DNA from: Antedon bifida
Lineage: Eukaryota; Echinodermata; Crinoidea; Comatulida; Antedonidae
Direction of reading: 5' to 3'
NCBI GenBank assembly: GCA_963402885.1
Contig: OY727098.1
Location: 27,690,417 to 27,754,416 of the forward strand
DNA: 64,000 nucleotides
The notes under the pieces are model-generated. The model searched no databases. It had not been told where the DNA came from and saw only the letters and a program-made list of their open reading frames with translations. Below are positions 14,701 through 24,800 of the stretch, piece after piece. How positions within the stretch are numbered: the first letter of the stretch is position 1; each line of letters opens with the position of its first letter. A program made the translations under genes and the position numbers.

Positions 14701-17700
14701 TTTTATTATCTAATTACACTAAAAGTTCACTTGTGTCTTTTAATGTAAAGATACAGTAATTCCTTCATCTTCTATTTCATCTTTAACTCAATTTCTGAGT
14801 ATTTATTTTGTAAGGTATTAGTTCTGTACAATAAAACAATATCATATTTCATAAATTCTTCTTTCTTGATTTCTTCTATAAATTTTATTAGATTTATTTG
14901 GAATAAAAACCCAATGTATCTGAATTTGATTGCAATACATACGTTACATCATAAGACAATTTTAAATTAAAATCATCAGTTTTTTGTTGCTGGCCCCGTA
15001 GAATCATCGCTGGTAGGATCACCTTAAAATATGTTGAAATATTAATAAATCAATGCAGTTTATTTTATATTTAGAATTTATTATTATTATTGATAATTAA
15101 TTTAAAGCAGCACAAATTTTGCATGAAAATTGAATAAAGAATTTTAGCTAAAAATGTCAATAAATTACTTGGCAAGCATTTGCAATATAAAGGAGGTTAA
15201 AAGGTCAGACAAGAAAGTAGTAAGCTGGCTTGTTTGAATACTGAGCAAAATTAAATGGCCTAGTTAAATACTCTACATGTTTTTGCAAGTAATTGATAGG
15301 CAAAATAACCAGAGTGCAAAATATTCTACAAAAAGCAACAATTTAGAATTTCCTTTTGTGGTCCCCAGCTTGGAAACGATTTACATATCTTTAAAACATC
15401 TATGATTCAAATGTTATAGCATAGAGGTCCTGTATTAAAGGGACACTTATCTGTGATTCAAATGTTATACAATAGAGGTCCTATTAAAGGGATCTTTGGC
15501 ACTCTAGTTTCTCCCTTTATGTTGCTTTAAGGGAAGTATTGCCTGAATAGTGTTGTTCCAACTGTATCAATTTAGCCCTATAATTGTTTAAATAATGATT
15601 AATATTAGAATTCTATTTCGAATTTAAAAAAAATAACATTATGGCACCAAAATAATTAAATTTCATTGTTTGTTCTTTCTATAAAAAGGTTTAATTTTAA
15701 CCTTTTTAAAGAACATTTTAATTTCCATCTCACCGTGTGTGTGTCAGATTGGTAGCAGTGAGGTTAAAAAAAACAAAAAACAGGACCAGTATATAAAACA
15801 ATATGTGAAATATCTATACCTGATATGTTTTTATCCTATATAAATTTGTTTTTAAATAAATAAATTAAAAAAAGCATGTTGACATTTCTTACCCCTTTTG
15901 CTTACTATATGTGTGTATTAGAAGAGGAATGAATGAATTTGGATTTGATAGAATAATGATGATATTGCAAGTCAGCATGGTAAGATAGTAACGTCAAGCG
16001 TAAATATCTATATTAGGTTTTTATTCCTAAAAATTATTGAAGGATTTATGAAATCTAATACAGTTTATTTATACAGAACTAATACCTTACAAAATAAACA
16101 CTCAGATATTGAGTTAAAGATGAAATAGGAGATGAAGAAGGAATTATCTTTACACAAATACAAAGTGAAGCTTTTATGGAAAATAGCAAAAACAAATAAT
16201 TGTAAATGGTTTTACAAATTATTTTCACCAATACAAACAATAAGTGTATACAAATATCGTGAAAACCATTGATGATCGTATTAATCACAGAAATTTAAAA
16301 CACCCGAATCGATTACGCTTCTAGCTATTACGAATATATGAATATTCATGAGCAAAGATCAATATACAGGCCAATTCTTGGACAGAAATCTTCAATAAAG
16401 TCGATTTTGAACCACTTTAAAGATGTAAATATAACTTCTAAACATACATGTACATTTCAACATGATCAATTCAAAATCATTACTTAATTGTTGACATACA
16501 GAACACACAAATGTACTAATCAGTTTATGCATAGTCGTGCACATTTGAAATTTTATTATATAATCTAGATTAAAAATAAATATTAGTACAGTATACAGTA
16601 CACTACAGTAAGGGGTTTGTCTAAAACTTGTCGATAAAGTAGGTTGTAAAAACCAGTACTGCCATGTACCTACAAGTACAGGTGCTTCCTGTAAGGGTGC
16701 TATGTTGAAATTCGTCAGGGTGGAAGGCCTTAAATAATGGGCAGAAGGATAAGGGGGCCACCTTAGCCTGGCAGCACAATTAAATATATGGTAACTCCTT
16801 AAATATCAGAGGGTTTAAATTTATGATTTATAGGGAATGAAACAGATACACCTGAAGAGTAAGGAGTTGAATGTGCAAAGAGCATCGATATGCAGGAATA
16901 CATAGGAGCAGGTAGAAGGTTATAGGTCAAGATATAATTATATCCTAGATTTGGTTATACCATTTCTATTTATAGACACAATACAATGTAAGGTATGTTC
17001 TTTCTTACTTCTTCTTAACATTAATAGAGGGTGCTATACAATGTCACTGCAGTTATCAGAAGTAGTCAACATCAATAATTGTATCATAAACTAAGGTATT
17101 CACAGAAGTATTAATTGTTAGTAAGTGACTAAATGAAGCTCACCCTTTCATTCCAAGAAACCGAAGTAACTGTGTCGCCATCCACTGATAAATCACATAA
17201 TTTAGTTACCTGAAACAATTAATACAAACAATTTAGTTTTGACTGTATAACACATGAAGTACAAAGAAGACTAAAGATGTTTTCACAACGTGCCCGAGTT
17301 CGGTCCGGTGCCCTGAGGAAAATATCGTGGAAAATGAGTTCAGTGGTAAAGCATAGGATCATTCACACCAAATTCATACGATTTGAATCCATACCTGGGC
17401 TCTGAAATCATAGCGATGGATCAAGAAGCCATTTGTTTTCGGAAAATTGTTTTCTTTCGTCCAATCAGCAGTGAGCATGAAAACGGATAACTGAATTCAT
17501 GCGTGAAAGCACGCTCAATGCTTGCGATATTTTTCTCTGGGCGCCAGACAGAATCTGTACTTAAAATGGCTGAATTCACTTACCTGACTGGTACAAGCAC
17601 TCCATAAGTACACACATGTACCAAGACCAACGCTTAAAATATTTGTGGAGGACCAATCTACCAAATTTAAGTAAAAATCATCTTGCAGTTCAGGTGCATC

Positions 17701-20700
17701 TAACACTTTAAACGGTATTTTTGAAATTTTTCTAATTGGTTTTCTTGGAGATCTCAGTAGCTTTTGACTGGAAAATAAAATAATGATTTATTTATAAAAA
17801 TTAGATAAAAACACAATGATAGTAATTATATTGAAAAAACATAGATACAGTTTAAATATTAATACATGGGGCAGTTACTCATTATTTTGTATACAATGTA
17901 TTCACTTCATATCTCAATTGTGACTCACATTTCAATTAAGTCAATTGCACTAAATATTCACACATAATAATGTTTAAATTTTGTGACCCACCCTAGAGCC
18001 TCTTTTAATATTATAGCCACCCCAAAGGTCTCTTTTACTCTCGCTTCTAGAACATCCAAGAATTTTATCGATTAATATGATGAGCATCATAAAATTCCAA
18101 CAGGGAAATTTGTTAATTAAATAGTTGATCAAACAAATATAAAAAAAAAGAAAATAAATATCCTTGAAATTCTCTTATTAGCTGTCATCAACTCATAATT
18201 CATCTTTGAGTGTTTGTTATAATTCAAATAACAGAATCAGTAGTTTTTTATAAATGGAAATGGGTTGTCACAAAAAAGAACCACAAAAACAGCAAAACTG
18301 CATTCATAAACAGTTTCTGTTTTAAATTTTAAACTGCAGCACATTGATGGTCTACAGTAAGTTCTACAGTAACTTCAGATCACTTGATGATGCGCTGTTT
18401 GTTGGGAAACAAAAACAAACAAACTCTTTATACTATACTGTAATGTCATGACTAATGCTGCAACTTAAGATCACTTGATGACGCGTTTGTTGGGAAACAA
18501 ACACAAACAAACTCATACTGTAATATGACTAATACAAACTAATAAAAAAATTACTAAATAGAACAAATATTTGAAAATAGTTAGAGAGTGACAGTCAAGG
18601 CTGATAAAATGTTAAGTGAATCAGATCCACTGTAGTAAATGTATTTAAACTTAATGAGAGTTGTGGACTAAATTACAGTGGTGTATAAACAAATAATTTG
18701 TTAATATTCCCTGTGGATAGTAGTACACAAATAATGCACAAGTCAGAGTGCGTTAGTGGATATGCGGCGCACTTGAGGGTATTTACAATGTTGCAATATG
18801 CACGAGGCGTAAACACATCCTTGAACCCAAACAGTATTACTGTAAATGTTGTAATTGAAGATTGAAATACAACCTATGTATTGAATAATAAAAAGCTGGT
18901 TTTCGATTGTAATCCTCTAGTGAAAAAGTGTTCATTAAAGGTGTTAATAGTACGCAACAGTAATTTATTGATTCAGACTTTTTCTTAAAATTTATTTTTT
19001 TATTTATTTAATCATTTCTAATTATTAATAATGGGAAGATGGCGCCATTGAATTTATTATATCATTTTTAATTAATTCCTAAATGAGCTCGTCTTTTTCA
19101 ATAAGAATGACGGACTAAAAGAAATTCAATTAAAAAAGTTCTTGACCGTGACATTTTTTCAGGAATTAAGGCGCCAATCTACGTATGTTTGCATTACAGT
19201 ACATAAATTGTTCAGACTGTTTAGAGAAAATCATCATTGTGTGTACACTATTCTTGTACCATAGTGAGCCACAGGCAGTTCTAGTTTTACTAGTAACATT
19301 ATTATATTATGTATTCTTTATACTGGGTAGCTACCTCTTCAGTCAAAGACTCACTGTTCTCCCAGAGGGCCCAGTGTATAGTACTATGATGAGTTTTTGA
19401 CAGTGGCTGTGTGTGAACTATTACACTGCTGGGGTAACCCCGATTGAGTACAGTAGTGATGAGTTTTGTGTACCAGAAGGATTCATACCTTTTACTACCA
19501 ACAGGTGAGATTGAGTACGGTGATGAGTCTGCATTTTGTGTACTAGAAGGCCTATAAGCATGTACTTGGTAATGAAACAGGTTCTTAGGCACCTTCTGTG
19601 GTGTTACCATACGACGGTCTTCTGATTGTGGGTCTTTTATTGTATCAATACCAGATCCTAACAGTTCATTCTTTAACAGACAATGGTAAGCTAATGTATC
19701 TAGGAAAATACAAAGGTACAATGTTTATTATTACTTTGTTATCAACTAAGTCATGCATTTTAGCACATACAATAGGTAGTTGTTAATTGTTGTATCAACT
19801 GAAAACAATTTTATTATGTTAAAGTTATATAATCAATAATAGTTTTAAGTAATTTTATATTTATATACTCATGCCTCAAAAAACATTATTTAAAGAAATG
19901 ATTGGGGAATTTCAAACTAAATGTCTTCTAGTCTACATGAAAATAATCACATAGAGTATGTCATTATACATAATACAGTTAACTTTAACTCTGCCAATAG
20001 GGACACCTGTGGGTTGGCTTAATATCTTGTCTTGTTTACAATAGTTCATACATCCATCAGTCATTTAATGAATGAATGCCTATAGCAGCCACATACTGTA
20101 CCTTTGCCAGATTCCACATTGTTATCTCTTGGTCTTTTCATTGAACTGGAATTCTTGTTTTTATCTTCAATTGTATTAAACCCTACGTGCCAATTTGTTG
20201 CGGCTCTACTTGGAATAAATCTATAACAAAATATATAATAGTTAAATATTATTGTACAAAGCGATTTATAAAAATAAACTATGCATTATTACAATTTACA
20301 GTAGAACCCAAATTTTGTTTGTTAAAATACAATCAATTAAAAACTAACCGGTCTCCATATCTGTCTTTTGTAGGTGACGCTGCTTTCCCAGGTGATAATG
20401 GCTAAAAACAAAGGAAAACAAGATAATTATATTAATGATCAACTTTTCAGAATAGAATTCAAATGTGACTGGCAAGACGAGAACCAATCTGAGGCTATGT
20501 TAGTGTTCACTTCACATTGTAAAGTGGGTTTGATTTAAGATAAAGCTCTGTCTACACTACAGTAACAGTTTGACAAAAAGGTGTGATGTGCCCAAAGATA
20601 TGATGTCATCGTGTATGGGCACATTACATTTTTTTTGTCACATAAAGTTTGATAGTGTAGACAGACCATAAGAGTTATTTTCCAAATGAATCAAATCATG

Positions 20701-20897
20701 CGAACTTGTTTTTTAGAAAAGTTGTATGGCGGAATTTTGTTGTGTTGTTCAATTAACAGTTTTGTTTTGTAATTTACATATATGGTAGCTTTTTAATTAA
20801 GTTTTAATTAGTACAAACTGACCACTTTGTTTGGAGTTCCAATCGTGCTCAGTCCATTTCGCTGTCTCAACAAACGATTCTCATAGTCATGGTCCAT
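5706..20897 (-). CDS. FZR1: Fizzy-related protein / Cdh1, APC/C co-activator (12 coding exons)
   Basis: Co-activator and substrate receptor of the anaphase-promoting complex (APC/C) in late mitosis and G1. Coding exons in transcript order: 20897-20823, 20401-20349, 20220-20102, 19699-19489, 17767-17584, 17209-17144, 14337-14235, 14129-13945, 11428-11195, 8510-8406, 7430-7338, 5747-5706. They sum to 1470 nt with phase kept across every GT/AG junction, giving 489 aa against 496 in human. Seen: an N-terminus starting [12 protein letters not shown], the C-box DRFIPSR at 42-48, KNELLG near 92-97, a seven-bladed WD40 propeller from about 176 to 476 ([21 protein letters not shown] and GHSYRVLYL landmarks), and the C-terminal Ile-Arg tail at 488-489 that docks on APC/C. 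The last exon encodes only 13 residues. Introns carry MITEs and tandem arrays; the coding sequence is intact. It is divergent from CFAP144. The Cdh1 rather than Cdc20 assignment rests on the N-terminus and overall near-identity. Confidence 0.97.
6107..6247. mobile_element. TA-flanked palindromic MITE, intact copy
   Basis: About 141 bp bounded by TA on both sides, with terminal inverted repeats AAGCTCTGTCTACACTATC (left) and its near-complement (right), and a self-complementary centre around ATGACATCATCATG. TA duplication and small size suggest a Tc1/mariner-type non-autonomous element. It lies in the last FZR1 intron. Related copies are at ~3785, 13773, 20543, 39304 and 61836. Confidence 0.8.
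7915..8337. repeat. 70-bp tandem array, six near-identical copies
   Basis: The word TTGTTGGCTGCTGTC recurs every 70 bp (7931, 8001, 8071, 8141, 8211, 8281) with almost no divergence, which implies very recent amplification. It sits in an FZR1 intron about 70 bp from exon 10. Confidence 0.92.
8576..8790. repeat. ~52-bp tandem array
   Basis: Four copies of a unit built on AACATTGTTTTGAGGCCAAA, followed by a decayed fifth. It is in an FZR1 intron, just upstream of exon 10 in transcript order. Confidence 0.8.
9700..10090. repeat. ~57-bp GATGAT-rich tandem array
   Basis: Six to seven copies of a unit containing TAACATTGATGATGATAATG, expanded from GAT/AAT triplets. It holds long open frames in several phases only because the units lack stops; these are not genes. 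It is in an FZR1 intron. Confidence 0.85.
10915..11040. repeat. Dispersed repeat, inverted partner of ~3890-4010
   Basis: About 120 bp matching the reverse complement of the repeat near 3.9-4.0 kb. It looks like a decayed fragment of an unidentified mobile element, about 150 bp from FZR1 exon 9. Confidence 0.55.
11995..12205 (-). mobile_element. LINE 3'-tail-like dispersed repeat
   Basis: Positions ~12050-12165, reverse complemented, match ~54890-55000 on the plus strand (shared words GGCTATCC and TTATGTTATCACTTT). The stretch begins with a TTTGATTTGATTTGA run and has a 'cccaa...ttatttccatttgggatcc' layout like the 3' end of the LINE at 44.6 kb. Interpreted as a truncated LINE 3' UTR; it has no coding content. 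Confidence 0.45.
13109..13206 (+). pseudogene. C-terminal remnant of a LINE reverse-transcriptase ORF
   Basis: Starting near 13115, about 29 codons read LPSGAIND... then [16 protein letters not shown] and a stop. This resembles the 'LP...FK..LKTHLF' ending common to non-LTR retrotransposon ORF2 proteins. Only the extreme C-terminus and some 3' UTR survive, inside an FZR1 intron. Confidence 0.5.
13773..13913. mobile_element. TA-flanked palindromic MITE, second full copy
   Basis: Same family as 6107-6247, with TIRs slightly changed (GCCTTGTCTACACTATC left, GATAGTGTAGACAGGGC right) and TA at both edges. It lies 32 bp from FZR1 exon 8. Confidence 0.8.
14338..17143. other. FZR1 intron 6, no further exon recognised
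   Basis: A 2.8-kb intron. A short AG-bounded frame near 14940-15020 could be spliced in phase but has no FZR1 counterpart, so it is not annotated. A small duplication with AGGTCCTATTAAAGGG-type words lies near 15400-15490. The rest shows no structure I can name. Confidence 0.4.
18300..18540. repeat. Short tandem duplication (~105 bp, two copies)
   Basis: The segment around GATCACTTGATGATGCGCTG and the following GTTTGTTGGGAAACAAA inverted repeat occurs twice (about 18380 and 18471), slightly diverged, in an FZR1 intron. Confidence 0.6.
20543..20668. mobile_element. TA-flanked palindromic MITE, diverged copy
   Basis: Left TIR AAGCTCTGTCTACACTA is intact; the right end GTGTAGACAGACCA is diverged and flanked by TA. 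It lies in FZR1 intron 1 and is shorter than the 141-bp copies because of a central deletion. Confidence 0.75.
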
Positions 20898-21832
20898 ATT
20901 TGGTTAGTCTGTAAACAAATCTTAAAGTTAGATTTACTGTATATTGTTCTCAGAAAGTAACATTTATTGGAACAATGGAATAGTATTATTAAGCAGGATG
21001 TTCAATTTAATTAATTGTGTGTGAGTGAGGCCTATCTACACACTATATCTAGCTACTATTCTGTATAGTAGGCCTACTAGCTAGCTAGGCTAATTTATTA
21101 ACTTGTATGTTCCTGACTGATGATGTAGCCTAGGCCTAGCCTTTTATAGACTTATTTTATATAAATATAGTTTTTAGTATAGCCTAGTATGCTTAGCCTA
21201 TCATTGATCCGTACATTTTTGAAGAAAAAAAGTAAAAGTAGATGGACGAACAAAAATACCGGGACTAAACTAAACTAGGCCTCGGTAATTGACGCGTCGA
21301 CCTTGGGCGAAGCATCTTTTGTTTTCACTGGCCGCAACCAAACAAGCTTGACACCCAACTTCCGAAACTTTTTTTAGCGAGGATAGGCCTAGCTAAGCTT
21401 GTAATAATTTCATAAAAACACATATATCTAATTATATTACCTTAATTGGTTGATTTTTAGTATATTAAGGTTCGACTCTATCTATATTTCATTAATTAAA
21501 ACTAGTATTTTATGGCAAATAATGTAAAACAAGTAAGCCTTCTACTAAAAAAAGTCAGGCGCATTTAAAATCCCGTTGTTGTTTTCATTTTCTATGGTGC
21601 TAGGAATTGTGGGATATCAACAGTGACCTTCGCCCTCGTTTCTATGACAGCATTGTTTGTTTTTATATTTTGTCAACCATGAACAAAGCTCATCATCACA
21701 CACAAAAACACACGTCAACAGTCATTCAAACCAAACCAAGTCATTAAAAAGTGAAAGGCTAGGCTGCACACAGGCTAAAAAACAGTACCAATATCTGTTT
21801 TTCTTTTAAGTTTTAGTATAATTTTGTTTTAA
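20898..21832. promoter_or_regulatory. Divergent promoter region FZR1 / CFAP144
   Basis: The two start codons are 935 bp apart and point outwards, so both promoters and 5' UTRs lie here. The minus-strand side (~21040-21200) has a cluster of AGGCCTAG/CTAGCTAG words, also seen near other gene 5' ends in this window. No TATA box or defined factor site is claimed. Confidence 0.6.
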
Positions 21833-24800
21833 ATGGCAGCGCCAGCAAGAGAAAAAGATCCTGTAAATATTGTCCATCAAAATGCAATTTTATGCGAGAC
21901 AATAAAGAAGGAACAACGAACACAGAAATTATATACAAGTTACAGCATTAATCCGTTCAAAAAGAGTAAGTTAATTGTACATTTTCACTATTTATCAATC
22001 ATGTCATCTTATTTTAAAGTAATCCATCTTGTTTTTGTATATTAATAACTTCTTTATTAAAATATTACCTCACCTTATTGTTTCTTAATTAAGGGTCTCG
22101 GCTTTAATATTAATTAAAAGCTTTTGTTTATTGTGTTCAGTTTCCTTTTCATGTCTGTGAAGTTGGTTACTAGTTCCTAGTTCCTAGTTCCTTATTCAAA
22201 TTCAATTAAAGGGACAGTCACAAATATTTTTAAAAACAGATTTTAATACGTAATAACTGTCTAATTGATTTGTTATTGCATCAACATGTTAGCCTTAACC
22301 TCCTCTACTTCTTCCGGTCAAAGTTCAATAACATTTTATGCATTTACACCCTCTACGGCGAATAAGTAACTAGCTTTTACGAACGTTATAATACTTGACC
22401 TACTTCCTTTTTTCAAAATATTTTGGTATGGATCGATCACCCTTGACCTACTCTACCATTTGCCACCCCAGTTCCGCGAACTTTTTTGCGTCTACGCCCT
22501 CTACGGCGAATAAGTAACTGGCTTTACGAACGTTATAACACTTGACCTACTTAATTTTTTCAAAATATTTTGGTATGGATCGATCACCCTTGACCTACTC
22601 TACCAATTGCTACCCCAGTTCCGCGAACTTTTTTGCGTCTACGCCCTCTACGGCGAATAAGTAACTGGCTTTACAAACGTTATAACACCTGACCTACTTA
22701 ATTTTTTCAAAATGTTTTGGTATGAATCGATCACCCTTGACCTACTTTACCATTTGCCACCCCAGTTCCGCGAACTTTTTGGCATCTACGCCCTCTACGA
22801 CGAATAAGTAACTGGCTTTACGAACGTTATAACACTTGACCTACTTAATTTTTTCAAAATATTTTGGTATAGATCGATCACCCTTGACCTTTTCTATCAT
22901 TTTCCACCCCAGTTCCGCGAACTTTTTTGCGTCTACGCCCTCAGCGGCGAATAAGTAACTGGCTTTTACGAACGTTATAACACTTGACCTATATATTTTT
23001 TTCAAAATATTTTGGTATGAATCGATCACCCTTGACCTACTTTACCATTTGCCACCCCAGTTCCGCGAACTTTTTTGCATCTACGCCCTCTACGGCGAAT
23101 AAGTAACTGGCTTTACGAACGTTATAACACTTGACCTACTTAATTTTTTCAAAATATTTTGGTATGGATCGATCACCCTTGACCTACTCTACCATTTGCC
23201 ACCCCAGTTCCGCGAACTTTTTTGCGTCTACGCCCTCAACGGCGAATAAGTAACTGGCTTTTACGAACGCTATAACACTTGACCTACTTAATTTTTTCAA
23301 AATATTTTGGTATGAATCGATCACCCTTTACCTACTCTACCATTTGCCACCCCAGTTCCGCGAACTTTTTTGCGTCTACGCCTTCTACGGCGAATAAGTA
23401 ACTGGCTTTTACGAACGTTATAACACTTGACCTACTTAATTTTTTCAAATTAATTTGGTATGAATAACATTATTTCACATAATTGTTTTCTTTGTACACT
23501 ATAATGGGTAATGTATTAGGTAAAACAACTTAGTTAAAAAAATTATTTTCGATCAAAATTGTTGTATTCTCTTTACAACTTTTATACCTCATGGAAGAAT
23601 ATGTGCTTTTTAATTGGCAATATTAATGGTTAAAGGATTATTAATGAATATCTTAATTTTGATATTATAAAGTCTATTAGCCTAAACCGTTTTCAGGTAT
23701 TTTTTAAAAACATTATTTCAACATTTATTTTTGTGCGCTATAGACGGGTACTGTAGAAAGTATAGTTTAAAAAATATTGTTTGTATTGTGTTTAAAACGA
23801 CTATTATCACTCAAGGACTAATGTGCGCTTGAATTGTTAATTAATAAAGGATTATTAATGAATATGTTTCAGGTAACAGTTGATATCATGAAATTTAAAA
23901 AATCCACATTAGTGGCTATTTCACCCAATTGTTTAGTTTGTGAGATATAGACGGGTACTACAAATATAGTTTTAAAAATATTACTGTATATTGTGTTTAA
24001 ACGACTATTATCACTCAATGAATATTGTGCGCTTTTAAATATTAACAGTAACAGTATTAATGAATATGTTAATTTTGCTGTTATAAGGTAGTGTAAACTG
24101 TTTTTAAGTAACAGTTGCTGTAATGACATTTGAAAAAAAAAAAAATTAGTTCAGCTTTGTTTTTTTTGTGCGCTTATAGATGGGTACTGTAAGATGATGT
24201 CATTGTAGGCCTATGTGGGTGATTTTTAATTCAGAGATTTGTTCAAACATTCTAGGTCTACAGTGGTAAAACATTTAGTAATTTATAGATTTTATAATAA
24301 AAGACATTTATGCCATAAACGATATGCGTAAGAACACCATTTAAACAACTTAATGTGATGCTTAACATTTAGATACAATTATCTTCCTACATCATATTAC
24401 CTAGGAAACAAAATGCAATGGGAAAAAAAATTGCTTTTGACAGTTTTGAAAGAAATTATTACTGTATATTGTGTTTAAACGACTATTATCACTCAATGAA
24501 TATTGTGCGCTTTTTAATATTAACGGTAACAGTATTAATGAATAATATGTTAATTTTGCTGTTATAAGGTAGTGTAAACTGTTTTTAAGTAACAGTTGCT
24601 GTAATGACATTTAAGTTCAGATTTGGTTTGTGCGCTTTTATAAAATGGGTACTGTAAGCAAGTTTAAAAAGATATTACATTGGGATCGATTGCAACTGTT
24701 GCAATTACGCGAAAAATTAGCCCGGCATAACATTTATTGAAGTGGGGTGGTATTGAATGACTATGCAGTGTGTCGTCACATGTTGACGTAAGAAGTTATT

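Noticed and set aside
14940..15030. Possible extra FZR1 exon ([14 protein letters not shown])
   Set aside because: It can be spliced in phase but would break the WD40 blade between exons 6 and 7, and no counterpart is known in FZR1.
23869..24610. Two minus-strand frames sharing MSLQQLLLKNSLHYLITAK
   Set aside because: The shared start reflects a duplicated non-coding segment at the centre of the foldback element; no transposase motif follows.
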